Positions 29,301-36,525 of a stretch of DNA of 64,000 nucleotides are shown piece by piece. The notes beneath the pieces are model-generated. The model saw only the letters and a list, made by a program, of their open reading frames with translations. It did no database searches and was not told where the DNA came from. Each line of letters opens with the position of its first letter. The first letter of the stretch is position 1. Made by a program: the position numbers and the translations under genes. Origin of the DNA: Pelagicoccus mobilis (lineage in GTDB: Bacteria > Verrucomicrobiota > Verrucomicrobiia > Opitutales > Opitutaceae); contig NZ_JAENIL010000024.1 in NCBI RefSeq assembly GCF_016595505.1, positions 48,086-112,085 of the forward strand. The letters are read 5' to 3'.

Positions 29301-30324
29301 CGACAATGTATGTCTGCTTAGGGCGGACGAGATTCAAGAACCTGATCCAGAGCCGGAAGTGAAAATCAATTTTCTTGGGAATGGTGATTTCGAGGAAAAC
29401 CTTTCCGCTTGGAAATTCTATACTTCAGGAGATGGACGCTCTCTGTGGGGAGATGGTGGATACGACGGGTCTCTTGGATACGCTCGACTGGAAATCGACG
29501 AAAAAGCCTCGAACATTCAATTGTGGCAAGAGGGGGTTGTGTTAGAGCCCGATACCGAGTACGTGTTACGGTTTGCTGCTAAGTCCAACTCGCGACGAGC
29601 TGTGAGGGTTTCCCTTTCTAAGCACACGAGTCCTTACACCTTGTATGGACTAAATCGGGTACGTGTCGATTTGTCGGACGAGTGGACCTTGCATAAAGTC
29701 AGATTTAGAACGAGCGGCTTTAATCGTGCTGTTTCCGATGGCCGGCTCTATTTCTGGTTGGCTGATGATGCTCTAGCGGGAGATGTCTATTGCATTGACG
29801 ATGTTTGTCTAGCGATAGTCGAGTCTCAGCCCAGTACTGGGCCCAAGCCAGATGGGGAGAATGTATTGAAAAACGGGGAGTATGAACCTGATCTCGCTAA
29901 TTGGTATTTTTATACCTCAGGTTCGGGAAGGGCAGAGTACTCGAGTTCAGGATACGATGGTTCGAGTGGATACGCACGAGTTACCGTCGATTCCGATGCC
30001 GATAACGTTCAGCTGTGGCAGCAGGGAGTTCCGCTTGATCCCTATGCAGAGTACGAGCTTAGCTTTGCTGCGAAGTGCAGTTCCGAGCGAAACCTGAAGG
30101 TCTCGCTCTCCAAGCACGGCTCTCCATACACGGGTTATGGACTAAATCGGGAGTTGGTTGAATTAAGCACGGAGTGGCAGATGCACAAAATCCGCTTCAC
30201 TACTACTGGGTTTGCTAGTTTCTTAAATGATGCCCGTCTGTTTTTCTGGTTCGCTGACAGCGCTCGTGCTGGCGATGTGTACAGTATCGACCAAGTCTGG
30301 CTAGTGAAAGTACCATCGGACTGA
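26344..30324 (+). CDS. Secreted protein with six CBM4/9-like carbohydrate-binding modules
   Basis: 1326 aa with an N-terminal signal peptide (basic I-K-I-R-N, then a hydrophobic stretch to about residue 22). Residues about 30-285 are a unique domain I do not recognise. Six related beta-sandwich modules begin near residues 288, 476, 664, 841, 1007 and 1172. Each starts with an N-G-x-F-E-type motif followed by a W, has P-x-T-E-Y-x-L-R-F-A-A in the middle, and ends in Y-x-I-D-x-V. Acidic linkers rich in E, D and P (for example near residue 462) join them. The last module reads N-G-E-Y-E at its start. The modules match the CBMs of the 15568 protein, including the S-K-H-x-S-P-Y-T-x-Y-G-L-N-R stretch, so the two probably bind the same glycan. 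No catalytic domain is seen. Confidence 0.82.
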   Translation: MIKIRNLTLTGVFAFGIFANSGSSIEFTFYSDTGDLLSTVDDQGGSIGTFAEERVRPGLPGLLRHEDRLTVEDPEWIESRSFIAYASDRAVTSSSAVAELFFDSYEGGAVLGLCNIDLKMAQGYLREENRSSVGGDGFIEFMVDRDVSFSVVGHLSTTMLDRDEVEAEILAEVTPSDWAIGGTFGEFIDYLFPEYLLYNEYHGDSSRRSRVRYTGSTEITQRIAYGPHSGGGLTYGVLKAGTKYRLRLAAIVRSNDPLKVSAEGEIWIQFGEPRGSFPPIVTKTSNEDGNSIIKNGGFESNDSSWEFDSGVDERDPSSAGNAISMLACPGIESKGAMVLWKPPYTEGAKLWQRDISLEPNTEYELRFAAYSYKGRGMWISLYQDGKPDVSYGIERQLFSLKDRWKTYRIAFKTGGSGQVIDDAVLCFGIDDPPALRYLELTYLDNIQIVPKGTPLPESDEEEEEPDSSEIPQLALGPNLIRNGDFSVGRENWITSVAGILDPIGGYFELFSGFGTDWLGLLVNAWDPDLLYYVSQSGISLKPNTDYRLVFMADATDWSPNPSIGDLSDMRVSVFKESAPGVNYGLDEHQVSLTGANMAIVQGMRVFTVEFTSSGFTEEVDDACLQFSFASGVPDHVLYLLDEVGLFEVTPVDSEPEPQEDLMPIGPNLVSNGGFEYGMSFWGYYQFPGHNGSSYPAGVYTGVDPHGRLTFKMDSSTARENMQLYQYGISLEPYCKYRLSFAARSRAGQDVRVNLTKHFSPYTNYGLRNVKVDLVDEEEDGLRLYTVDFETRGFSSRVVDARLWFSFSSEIVGDAFYEIDSVSLHKLGEKGETEPEPSDDEKNNIVEDGDFDIILGKWSFVVDGGGSARIRSPGYLGSSGYAHLYFDQYKMTNAQLFQYGLSLDPDTEYVLRFAAKSNTGNDMRVSLSKHTTPYTNYGLNRRHIDLSTGWKEFEIPFTTKGFGSSVSDARLYFWFADDVEPWDQYCIDNVCLLRADEIQEPDPEPEVKINFLGNGDFEENLSAWKFYTSGDGRSLWGDGGYDGSLGYARLEIDEKASNIQLWQEGVVLEPDTEYVLRFAAKSNSRRAVRVSLSKHTSPYTLYGLNRVRVDLSDEWTLHKVRFRTSGFNRAVSDGRLYFWLADDALAGDVYCIDDVCLAIVESQPSTGPKPDGENVLKNGEYEPDLANWYFYTSGSGRAEYSSSGYDGSSGYARVTVDSDADNVQLWQQGVPLDPYAEYELSFAAKCSSERNLKVSLSKHGSPYTGYGLNRELVELSTEWQMHKIRFTTTGFASFLNDARLFFWFADSARAGDVYSIDQVWLVKVPSD

Positions 30325-30517
30325 GTTGAAATTGTTTTCGGTTCCTCGCTGTGTTGTTCATGCGTCCGATTTTCTGGCCCCTGGTCTCGTGGAGAGCTCA
30401 CTCGCCTCATTATTGGGCAACCGGCGGGCTGATAGACGTCGCCGGTGGGGAGTGTTTAGTTCGTTTACGGGGCTCCCCGTCTGAGTCCGATCCTGTCTAA
30501 GGTATTGGAAGAGAGTC

Positions 30518-30554
30518 AAAAGAGAAGGCCGACCTCCTCTCGGAGATCGGCCTT
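30518..30554 (-). terminator. Intrinsic terminator of the tRNA-Met transcript
   Basis: AAGGCCGA (30525-30532) pairs with TCGGCCTT (30547-30554), with four more inner pairs around a TCTC loop. On the minus strand the stem is followed by CTCTTTTGA, a T-run. It lies 2 nt past the tRNA 3' CCA, as expected for a tRNA terminator, and marks the chromosomal side of the integration junction. Confidence 0.8.
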
Positions 30555-30556
30555 CA

Positions 30557-30606
30557 TGGGTGCAGGGGCTGGATTTGAACCAGCGACCTTCAGGTTATGA
30601 GCCTGA
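30557..30606 (-). tRNA. tRNA-Met(CAT) 3' fragment at the element junction (attachment site)
   Basis: On the minus strand this covers the anticodon stem TCAGG, loop CTCATAA (anticodon CAT), stem CCTGA, variable loop AGGTC, a complete T-arm with TTCAAAT loop, the acceptor 3' strand CCCTGCA, a discriminator C and an encoded CCA. The 5' acceptor strand and D-arm are absent: bases beyond 30606 do not fold as a tRNA. The break at the anticodon stem, with an integrase immediately beyond, is the usual outcome of tyrosine-recombinase insertion into a tRNA gene. The fragment is not expected to give a functional tRNA. Confidence 0.85.
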
Positions 30607-30669
30607 CAGTTGCATTGATAGTCAATGATTTGCGTTGAATTTGACAAAATTTCGGGCAAATTTGAGCCT

Positions 30670-31881
30670 ATGAATACCCCTGTTAAGCTTAGTGTCGCGA
30701 AGTTTAAAAATCCCTCTGGCAAATTGTCATGGCGTGTTTCGGGTACCGTTAATGGAGTGCGGGTTCGCAAGAACTTCAAGACGCGGCCTCTGGCTGAGGG
30801 GTACAAGCAAGAGGAGGAGTTGGACTCTATAAAGAATGAGACGTTTCGAGCTGCGATTACTACTCTGACGGATCGTCAATTGTCCGACGCTCAGGCGGCC
30901 TATGCCCGCCTTGGTGCGACTCATTCGATTTTGAAGGCGGTCGACTACTACCTGAAGCACTATCGGGCTCCAGTCTCCTACAACCTAGTTTCGGACGTGC
31001 TAGATGAGTTCTATGACTGGAAGCGGTCGACTGGGGTCAGGGAAAGGTCCATCAAGCAGCTTAGGAGTTCTCTGAGCCGCTTTGCGGATGTGACCAAGGA
31101 CCTTCTCATCCATGAAATTAAGCTTCAGCATTTGCAGGACTACATCGATCGACAGAGCTGGAAGCCGAAGACTCAGAATAATTTTCGAGCTGACATTCAT
31201 TCCTTCTTCGAGTGGTGCAAGGCCAAGCCTCGGGAATGGATAAAGGACAACCCTGCTTCCGATTTGCCGAAGTTCAAGATCGAGCGGGGGATTCCGCACA
31301 TTCTCGATTTCAAACAATCGAAAGACCTCATGCACTATGTGGCGTGGAAGGATGCTGAGATGGTGCCTTATTTCGCCTTGGCGCTGTTTGCGGGTATCCG
31401 TCCACAGTATCCAACCGGCGAGCTTGGCAAGATCGCTCAGATGGGGGCTGAGGCTTGGGATTTGATCGATTTCCGTAACAAGGTCATTCGCATCCCGCCG
31501 AATATTTCGAAGACCGGAGAATATCGTACGATCAACATTCAACCTAACCTAGCGGAATGGCTAAAGCCTTTTGCCAAGGAGAAGGCGTCAATCGCCGTCA
31601 CTAACTTCGAGCGTCGTTTGAAGAGGATTCGAGCAGAGAAAAAGCTCGGTCACGATGTGCTTCGCCACACCTTCATTTCGATGCATGTGGCCAAGTTTAA
31701 AAGCGTAGGGAATACAGCGCTACAGTCCGGTAACTCTGAAGCTATCGTTCGCCGTCACTACCTCAAGATGGTGGCGGAAAACGAGTCGAAACGGTTCTGG
31801 GCGATTAAGCAGCCTACCCAGGAGGAGGTTGGGGCGTTGAAAGAAGAAGAGGCTCGAAAGGAAGCTGCAGCGAAGGTATGA
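30670..31881 (+). CDS. Tyrosine site-specific recombinase (integrase)
   Basis: 403 aa. Catalyses integration and excision of the element between the tRNA site and the circular form. The N-terminal 100 residues resemble an arm-binding region; residues about 105-195 are the SAM-like core-binding domain. The catalytic domain shows G-I-R-P (R near 244), L-R-H-T-F (R near 332) and R-R-H-Y (nucleophilic Tyr near 364). The usual box II His three residues before R332 is Asp here, with a His one further upstream, a variation seen in some integrase families. I chose the ATG at 30670 over the in-frame ATG at 30625, which lies almost in the attachment site. It converges on the AbiEii gene with a 23-nt gap. 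Confidence 0.92.
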   Translation: MNTPVKLSVAKFKNPSGKLSWRVSGTVNGVRVRKNFKTRPLAEGYKQEEELDSIKNETFRAAITTLTDRQLSDAQAAYARLGATHSILKAVDYYLKHYRAPVSYNLVSDVLDEFYDWKRSTGVRERSIKQLRSSLSRFADVTKDLLIHEIKLQHLQDYIDRQSWKPKTQNNFRADIHSFFEWCKAKPREWIKDNPASDLPKFKIERGIPHILDFKQSKDLMHYVAWKDAEMVPYFALALFAGIRPQYPTGELGKIAQMGAEAWDLIDFRNKVIRIPPNISKTGEYRTINIQPNLAEWLKPFAKEKASIAVTNFERRLKRIRAEKKLGHDVLRHTFISMHVAKFKSVGNTALQSGNSEAIVRRHYLKMVAENESKRFWAIKQPTQEEVGALKEEEARKEAAAKV

Positions 31882-31904
31882 TCTCCCTTCGCGCTTGGTT
31901 TCGT

Positions 31905-32930
31905 CTATTCGTTTAGCGTCTTCTCTGCCTCTCGTAGCGTATCCAAAATCTCCTCGAAGGGTGACGGCGTGCGGAAAAACATCTGCTCCATCGCCTTGTA
32001 GTCCTTTTTGAGGTTCTCGATGGCTTCCGGCTTGGGGAGGAGCTTGAAGGTGCCTCGTTTGGCGGTATCGTAGTTCGCCCAAGAGGAACGGAAGAAACGT
32101 GATTTGTGCTGTACGACGCGGTTTAGGAGTTCGTCGCTCTGGATCGCTTTTTGGCGGACGGGATTGTCCCAGAGGGCTGCGAAGTCGGCGTAGTGGCGCG
32201 AGAAGCGGTCGCGGTTTCTGAGGTTCGGGCGATGGTGTTCGGCGTGGAGGATGGTCGCTTTCTCCCAGAAGGTTCGCTCGATCTCGAGGGCCACGACTTG
32301 AGCTTTGCTGTCGGCGAAGTGCCCGGGGGCGAGTTCGTCGATCATGGCGGTCACTTCGCATGAACCGGTGGGGCGTTGGTCGGTGAGCGAGCCAAATTCG
32401 AGCTTCACCCAGGGCGGTATGTAGCTGCCTTCTTTCGCTTTTCGGTCGGATGGATAGTGGAAGAGCAGGACGGGCGAGTTCGTGCCTCCGTCTAGCTCGT
32501 AGCTTAGCCAAGGCTCGTTGCCTTCGACTTCGCCTAGGATGTTGGAGATCTCGGTTTCCAAGAGCGGCTGGAGTTGGCTTTCGACCGCGTCGGCACAGGC
32601 TTTTTGCAGCGCTTCGCTCAATCGATTCCGCTTTGTGTTGGATAGCTCCGCGTCCTCGAGGACGCTCTCTTCGCAGCCCAGAAAGCCGGGGTCGACGGAG
32701 AGGTCGATGTCTTCCGAGAACCGATGGATGGCGTTGTAGACTTTCGAAAGAGAGGTACCTCCTTTGAAAACGCAGTTTTGCGAAAGGGGTTCCGTTCGAA
32801 ACAGGATGCCAAGCAGCCAGCATACCCAGAAATCTTTCTCTACTATCGTTGTATCGATTCCTTGGGTACCTTGGTATTGCTGGAAATAGAGCTGCCGTTC
32901 GCTGGCCGGTAGGGTGGCGAATGTGTTCAT
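31905..32930 (-). CDS. abiEii: AbiEii-type nucleotidyltransferase toxin
   Basis: 341-aa toxin of a type IV toxin-antitoxin/abortive-infection pair (PF08843). The nucleotidyltransferase core shows F-K-G-G-T-S-L-S-K followed by F-S-E-D-I-D-L-S, the DNA polymerase-beta-like active site, and a later E-R-T-F-W-E-K motif typical of the family. Studied homologues are GTP-binding or tRNA-modifying toxins that arrest growth on phage infection. The correct start is the ATG ending at 32930, which overlaps the antitoxin stop by 3 nt; the same frame stays open to 33482, but that extension is arginine-rich shadow sequence. It is last in the minus-strand island and faces the integrase. Confidence 0.9.
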   Translation of the reverse strand: MNTFATLPASERQLYFQQYQGTQGIDTTIVEKDFWVCWLLGILFRTEPLSQNCVFKGGTSLSKVYNAIHRFSEDIDLSVDPGFLGCEESVLEDAELSNTKRNRLSEALQKACADAVESQLQPLLETEISNILGEVEGNEPWLSYELDGGTNSPVLLFHYPSDRKAKEGSYIPPWVKLEFGSLTDQRPTGSCEVTAMIDELAPGHFADSKAQVVALEIERTFWEKATILHAEHHRPNLRNRDRFSRHYADFAALWDNPVRQKAIQSDELLNRVVQHKSRFFRSSWANYDTAKRGTFKLLPKPEAIENLKKDYKAMEQMFFRTPSPFEEILDTLREAEKTLNE

Positions 32931-33544
32931 GTTGCAGCCCCTTTCTTCTCTGCGATCGCACGAAGGTGCGGACGCATCCATGCCGGCGCGAGTCGCAGGT
33001 CGCCGATGAGTTGTTTGGCTTGTCGCGCGTCGATCGCTTTGGCGATGGTGGCCACGCTTTGATCGCTTACGTTGTCTTCGCCGATGTAGCGGAGCGCTTC
33101 GATGATCAGACCTGAAACGCGGTCGGCAGCGGCCACGCGCTTGGGGGTTACGTGCTTGAGTTCGATTGCAAGCTTGCCCACTTCGACTTTTCGGTTGGGG
33201 CCATCCGATAGGAATACGACACGAGCCGGCACTTGCTCGGACAGGTGGAGTAGATTGGCGGCATAGGCTCCGGTGGGAAGGAGCCGTACCTGGTCTCGCC
33301 CTTTCAAGGCCTCGACAATGGTTTCGATGGAGGGCGTCAGTTCCCCGAGGACGGGGTGCGTCTGAGGGAAGGCGTAAAGTCCTCGCCCGATCCGTTTGAT
33401 ATCCCCCGCCGCCGCGTGACGGGACAAGGCCTTGGCTATCGCCGTCCGTTCTCCGAGGTCGGCGAAATCGGCGGAAGTCCATACGGAACCTCTCCCTTTG
33501 CCTCTTATTTGGCTAATTAGCTTTTTATCAATGGATAACGTCAC
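32927..33544 (-). CDS. abiEi: AbiEi-type antitoxin with N-terminal winged helix
   Basis: Antitoxin partner of the downstream toxin. The N-terminal S-I-D-K-K-L-I-S-Q-I-R-G-K-G-R-G segment and the following T-S-A-D-F-A-D-L-G match DUF6088/AbiEi antitoxins, which carry a winged-helix DNA-binding region and autoregulate. The C-terminal half holds the toxin-neutralising region (G-A-Y-A-A-N-L-L and A-P-A-W-M-R-P). Start choice: the GTG ending at 33544 (205 aa) begins right before the conserved segment and leaves a palindrome upstream as an operator. A TTG ending at 33592 would give 221 aa but would bury that palindrome in coding sequence. Neither has a good ribosome-binding site. Confidence 0.85.
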   Translation of the reverse strand: MTLSIDKKLISQIRGKGRGSVWTSADFADLGERTAIAKALSRHAAAGDIKRIGRGLYAFPQTHPVLGELTPSIETIVEALKGRDQVRLLPTGAYAANLLHLSEQVPARVVFLSDGPNRKVEVGKLAIELKHVTPKRVAAADRVSGLIIEALRYIGEDNVSDQSVATIAKAIDARQAKQLIGDLRLAPAWMRPHLRAIAEKKGAAT

Positions 33545-33561
33545 TTTAAGGATGGAAATAG

Positions 33562-33591
33562 TGTCACGAAAAAGTGTATTTATTTGTGACA
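33562..33591 (-). promoter_or_regulatory. Inverted repeat upstream of abiE (probable AbiEi operator)
   Basis: TGTCAC (33562-33567) and GTGACA (33586-33591) form an inverted repeat with an 18-bp spacer, just upstream of the antitoxin GTG. AbiEi proteins are known to bind inverted repeats in their own promoter, so this is a reasonable candidate. No clear -35/-10 pair could be assigned. Confidence 0.45.
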
Positions 33592-33712
33592 AACTGTTTG
33601 CTCTCTAGGAGGCTTGCAAGAGCAATTACATGCAGAGTTTGCTAAAACGTGAGGGAGGAGGAGAAGGAAGCGGAAAGGGCTGCCGCTCATGCTGCCAAGT
33701 CATAGCCTCTTC

Positions 33713-34639
33713 TCAGCTGGGGAGTCGTGTTGGTTCGGGGAGTGGGGTGTTCTTGTCCCACTCTTCTAGATCGATTGGGAAGTCCTTTTCGGGTTTGGGA
33801 TAGCCGTAGGTGAAGGGGGATAGCCTTGTGGCTCGCTTAGAGGCCCACAGGAGCCATTTCTCTTGTTCGGGTGTCAGGGCTTGGCTCTGGGAATCTCTCC
33901 AGCGTCTTTCGCATTTGGCGACGAAATCGGCGACAGCTTGGGATCGGCGGTCTAGTTCGACCGCTTGGAGTAGGGTACGTTTGTGCTCCTCTTCGAGTTT
34001 GTAGGCTAGGCGTCGTCGTTCTTCCTCCTTGGCTTCTTCGGCCCATCGCCGCTTTTGTGCCTCCCTTTCTCGCTCCCAGGGGATGAGTTTGTCAAATGAT
34101 TGTATTATGTTTTCAATCACGCGTGCGAGGATCCATTCAATTGGTTGAGTCGCGGTTTCATTCCAGGAGCGTTGCCCGGGGAAACCCTCCTCAGAATCGA
34201 GTCGGAACTTTAATCGTCCGTTCAAAATGTGTTCGTAGCGGGGATTGCCGGAGTACGTGAGATTGTAGCTTTTGGTTAGGTCAGGTATTTTCTTGTCGTA
34301 CTGCTCTTCGATTTCGATCCAGGCGAGGGCCCCTTGTTTCGAGAATCCGTACCGTTTGTGTTTTTCGATATTTCCAGTTTCGATCCCAAATTCCTCCAGT
34401 GTGCAAATGAGGGGATGAAGAAAGCGGATCGCTTTGCTGCGAGTCTGTTGCGATACGATAATCCGAAAAGACTTATCGTTGCCGTCCGTGCGGCAGTAAC
34501 CACCGGGGGAAGGGGTGTCCGCTTTGATTTCTTCCTCCATGCGTTCCGCCTCTGGGTGAAGCGTTTCGTCCTCGGTCGCGAGAGGGATGGTTTCGGGAAT
34601 GATTCGCCGTTTATTATTGTTGCTGTGTTCGTTGCTCAT
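33713..34639 (-). CDS. Hypothetical protein with charged coiled-coil
   Basis: 308 aa, not recognised. The first 50 residues are polar and acidic. Residues about 55-175 look globular (F-R-I-I-V-S-Q-Q, Y-G-F-S-K-Q-G-A-L-A-W-I-E). Residues about 180-235 are a strongly charged helix rich in R, E, K and A, starting at W-E-R-E-R-E-A-Q-K-R-R-W, predicted coiled-coil. The tail is proline-rich. No signal peptide or membrane segment. It lies in the unidirectional island between the HNH_2 nuclease (48 nt upstream) and the AbiE pair, so a defence accessory role is only guilt by association. Confidence 0.65.
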   Translation of the reverse strand: MSNEHSNNNKRRIIPETIPLATEDETLHPEAERMEEEIKADTPSPGGYCRTDGNDKSFRIIVSQQTRSKAIRFLHPLICTLEEFGIETGNIEKHKRYGFSKQGALAWIEIEEQYDKKIPDLTKSYNLTYSGNPRYEHILNGRLKFRLDSEEGFPGQRSWNETATQPIEWILARVIENIIQSFDKLIPWEREREAQKRRWAEEAKEEERRRLAYKLEEEHKRTLLQAVELDRRSQAVADFVAKCERRWRDSQSQALTPEQEKWLLWASKRATRLSPFTYGYPKPEKDFPIDLEEWDKNTPLPEPTRLPS

Positions 34640-34687
34640 CTCGGAATCTGGGATCTTTCATGAGCTCCATTGTGAGCTGACGATCTG

Positions 34688-35536
34688 TTATGCAACGAAG
34701 ATAGTTTCGCGGTGGTATTCTAGAAAGGTCTGGGATGGGGGGAACCGTAGTGGCTGCGTGATTTCTTTCCCTTCTAATCGAATGAAATTCTCCTTGATTG
34801 ATTGGACTGTCATGTGATCGCGGATACTCTTTGAGAGAACGACCCTAAGCCTTTCGTCCAGGGTGATGAGACCTTTGTCGAAAGCTGCGTCTTGGGTTTT
34901 CGCAAGGCAAAGGCCGTTTGCCGGATTGAGCTTCTCGTTGGCCTTGCTGGCCGCCCAGGGCTTGATATGGCTGGCAGTTAGGAGTTGGGGAAGGGGATTG
35001 CCAGTTATGCAGCAAGCGTTCTGATAGTTCTCGAGGGTGATCTTTCGGAAGACGTTTTGATTGAAGCGTGCTTTGATGGTTCGGAGTGTTTCTTTGCCTT
35101 CCTGTCCCTGCCATTCGTCTAAGAGGTTTTTAGGGACGGTGAGCTTCCGGTCGAGGTGTTTAGGCAATGCTTGAGCTTCTCCAACAAAGTTCGCGTAGCG
35201 TTCGAGTAGATCGTTCTCGTAGGCGTGTTGTATCAAGAATTCCTGATACGCACGAATTGCGGCCGTACAGTATCCGTTTTGAAGATAACTTCGAGGGATA
35301 CCCCGAATAATCCAAATGCTGGACCGTCCAAGGTGCTTTTGCTCATTGGTTGTTTCGTAGAGCTCCTCGAGTCGCTTGATCGACGTGACGGCCCAAATGT
35401 CTTGGCAGTCCGGAAAGCCTAGAGGCTCATGCGCTAGCATTTCGCTAAGCAAGTCCAGCGCCCGAAGATAGGAACTTGCTTTCCCGCTTCCAGGTATATT
35501 GATCGATTCTAGATGTCGCTGAAAGAGTTGCCGCAT
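34688..35536 (-). CDS. HNH endonuclease (HNH_2 family)
   Basis: 282 aa. The C-terminal half carries the HNH_2 (PF13391) signature: N-A-C-C-I-T-G near residue 192, A-S-H-I-K-P-W (metal-binding His), then N-P-A-N-G-L-C-L and F-D-K-G-L-I-T. This arrangement is known from restriction-type DNases. The N-terminal 160 residues are mostly helical and unassigned, possibly a target-recognition region. There is no cognate methyltransferase next to it other than the type I system upstream in the same island. 24 nt separate its start from the stop of the lipoprotein gene, consistent with co-transcription. Confidence 0.8.
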   Translation of the reverse strand: MRQLFQRHLESINIPGSGKASSYLRALDLLSEMLAHEPLGFPDCQDIWAVTSIKRLEELYETTNEQKHLGRSSIWIIRGIPRSYLQNGYCTAAIRAYQEFLIQHAYENDLLERYANFVGEAQALPKHLDRKLTVPKNLLDEWQGQEGKETLRTIKARFNQNVFRKITLENYQNACCITGNPLPQLLTASHIKPWAASKANEKLNPANGLCLAKTQDAAFDKGLITLDERLRVVLSKSIRDHMTVQSIKENFIRLEGKEITQPLRFPPSQTFLEYHRETIFVA

Positions 35537-35560
35537 TTATGGGTGCTTAGTATGGGCTGC

Positions 35561-36517
35561 TCAGTTCTGATCCGCTTGCTTGAACGAACCCAAGACGGTG
35601 TTTCGGTTTTTGATGTACTGGGCGTTTGTCGGTTCAAGTTTGTACGCATTTTCGATGTGTTCGAGAGCCTTCTCTTTGTCTCCACCGAGGTAGTACACGA
35701 CAGCGATCTGATTTTGCAGCTTCGCCGAGTCGGGTCGATTTTTAGACCATTCAGCGATCTTTGCTAGTTGTTCTAGGTCATGAGTGCCATGTTGCAACGA
35801 TTCTGCAATTAGCTGAACGACATCAGCTTGTTCCTGATCGATTGATAGGGACTTGTTGAAGTAGGTGACTGCTTCGTCGTATTGCTCCAACCTGTAGAGT
35901 CCTCGTCCTACGTTCTCCCAAAAGTAAGCAGTAGGCCTGTTTCTGGAAGTCCAGGTTTGGACGAAACCTAGCATCGCGTCTCGTCCTTTTATCATTGCTA
36001 GGGTGTGAGCGTGTGTGCCGGCGATTGTATCGTCTTTTGGTAGTCGTTTAAGGCCTACTGAAGAGGCTTCGAGTGCGTGCTCATATGACTCAGTGTCGTT
36101 GTAGAAGATTATGATCTGTTGAATGATGTCTTCCGCCTCAGGCTTTTTAAGCCACTTCTGAGCTATGGAATGGGCCTTCTCGAACTTCTTCAGTTTTCCG
36201 GAAGTCAAGATATAGAGCATTGCGGCAAGCTCGTCTTCATCGTTTAGATCGGTCGCCTGATCGGCAAACTTGTGACAGTTCGCAATGTCATCCTCATTGT
36301 AGTAGGCGAGGCTTACATAGCTTAGTGTTCTTGGAGTCGGAGTGATGTCGCTACTCCTGGAATTGAACTTCTCGATTGCTTCCAATCCTCTCCATGCGTT
36401 CGTGAGTGACCTAACTTCGTTTTCGAGAGCTTTTTCCGGTGTTGCCTTACTGCAACCGACCAGAGCGAACGCCGATGCAGCGATGAATGATGTGAGTATT
36501 TGTACGATTGATTTCAT
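35561..36517 (-). CDS. TPR-repeat lipoprotein
   Basis: 318 aa from the ATG ending at 36517; an in-frame ATG six codons upstream would overlap the DUF1963 gene. The N-terminus has a lysine, a hydrophobic core and the lipobox A-L-V-G-C, with Cys near residue 22, predicting a lipid-anchored envelope protein. The rest is helical with TPR-like repeats, clearest near the end (A-V-T-Y-F-N-K-S-L-S-I-D and A-L-E-H-I-E-N-A-Y-K-L-E-P). A protein-protein interaction scaffold is inferred. A lipoprotein is an unusual member of a restriction/nuclease operon and could relate to surface exclusion or be unrelated cargo. Confidence 0.75.
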   Translation of the reverse strand: MKSIVQILTSFIAASAFALVGCSKATPEKALENEVRSLTNAWRGLEAIEKFNSRSSDITPTPRTLSYVSLAYYNEDDIANCHKFADQATDLNDEDELAAMLYILTSGKLKKFEKAHSIAQKWLKKPEAEDIIQQIIIFYNDTESYEHALEASSVGLKRLPKDDTIAGTHAHTLAMIKGRDAMLGFVQTWTSRNRPTAYFWENVGRGLYRLEQYDEAVTYFNKSLSIDQEQADVVQLIAESLQHGTHDLEQLAKIAEWSKNRPDSAKLQNQIAVVYYLGGDKEKALEHIENAYKLEPTNAQYIKNRNTVLGSFKQADQN

Positions 36518-36525
36518 TCCTTGAA

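Noticed and set aside
31720..32961. 413-codon minus-strand ORF over the integrase end and AbiEii
   Set aside because: Arginine-rich shadow of AbiEii in another frame, crossing into the integrase.
32931..33482. N-terminal extension of AbiEii to a 525-aa product
   Set aside because: The extra part is an arginine-rich shadow of AbiEi; the overlap at 32927-32930 fixes the AbiEii start.
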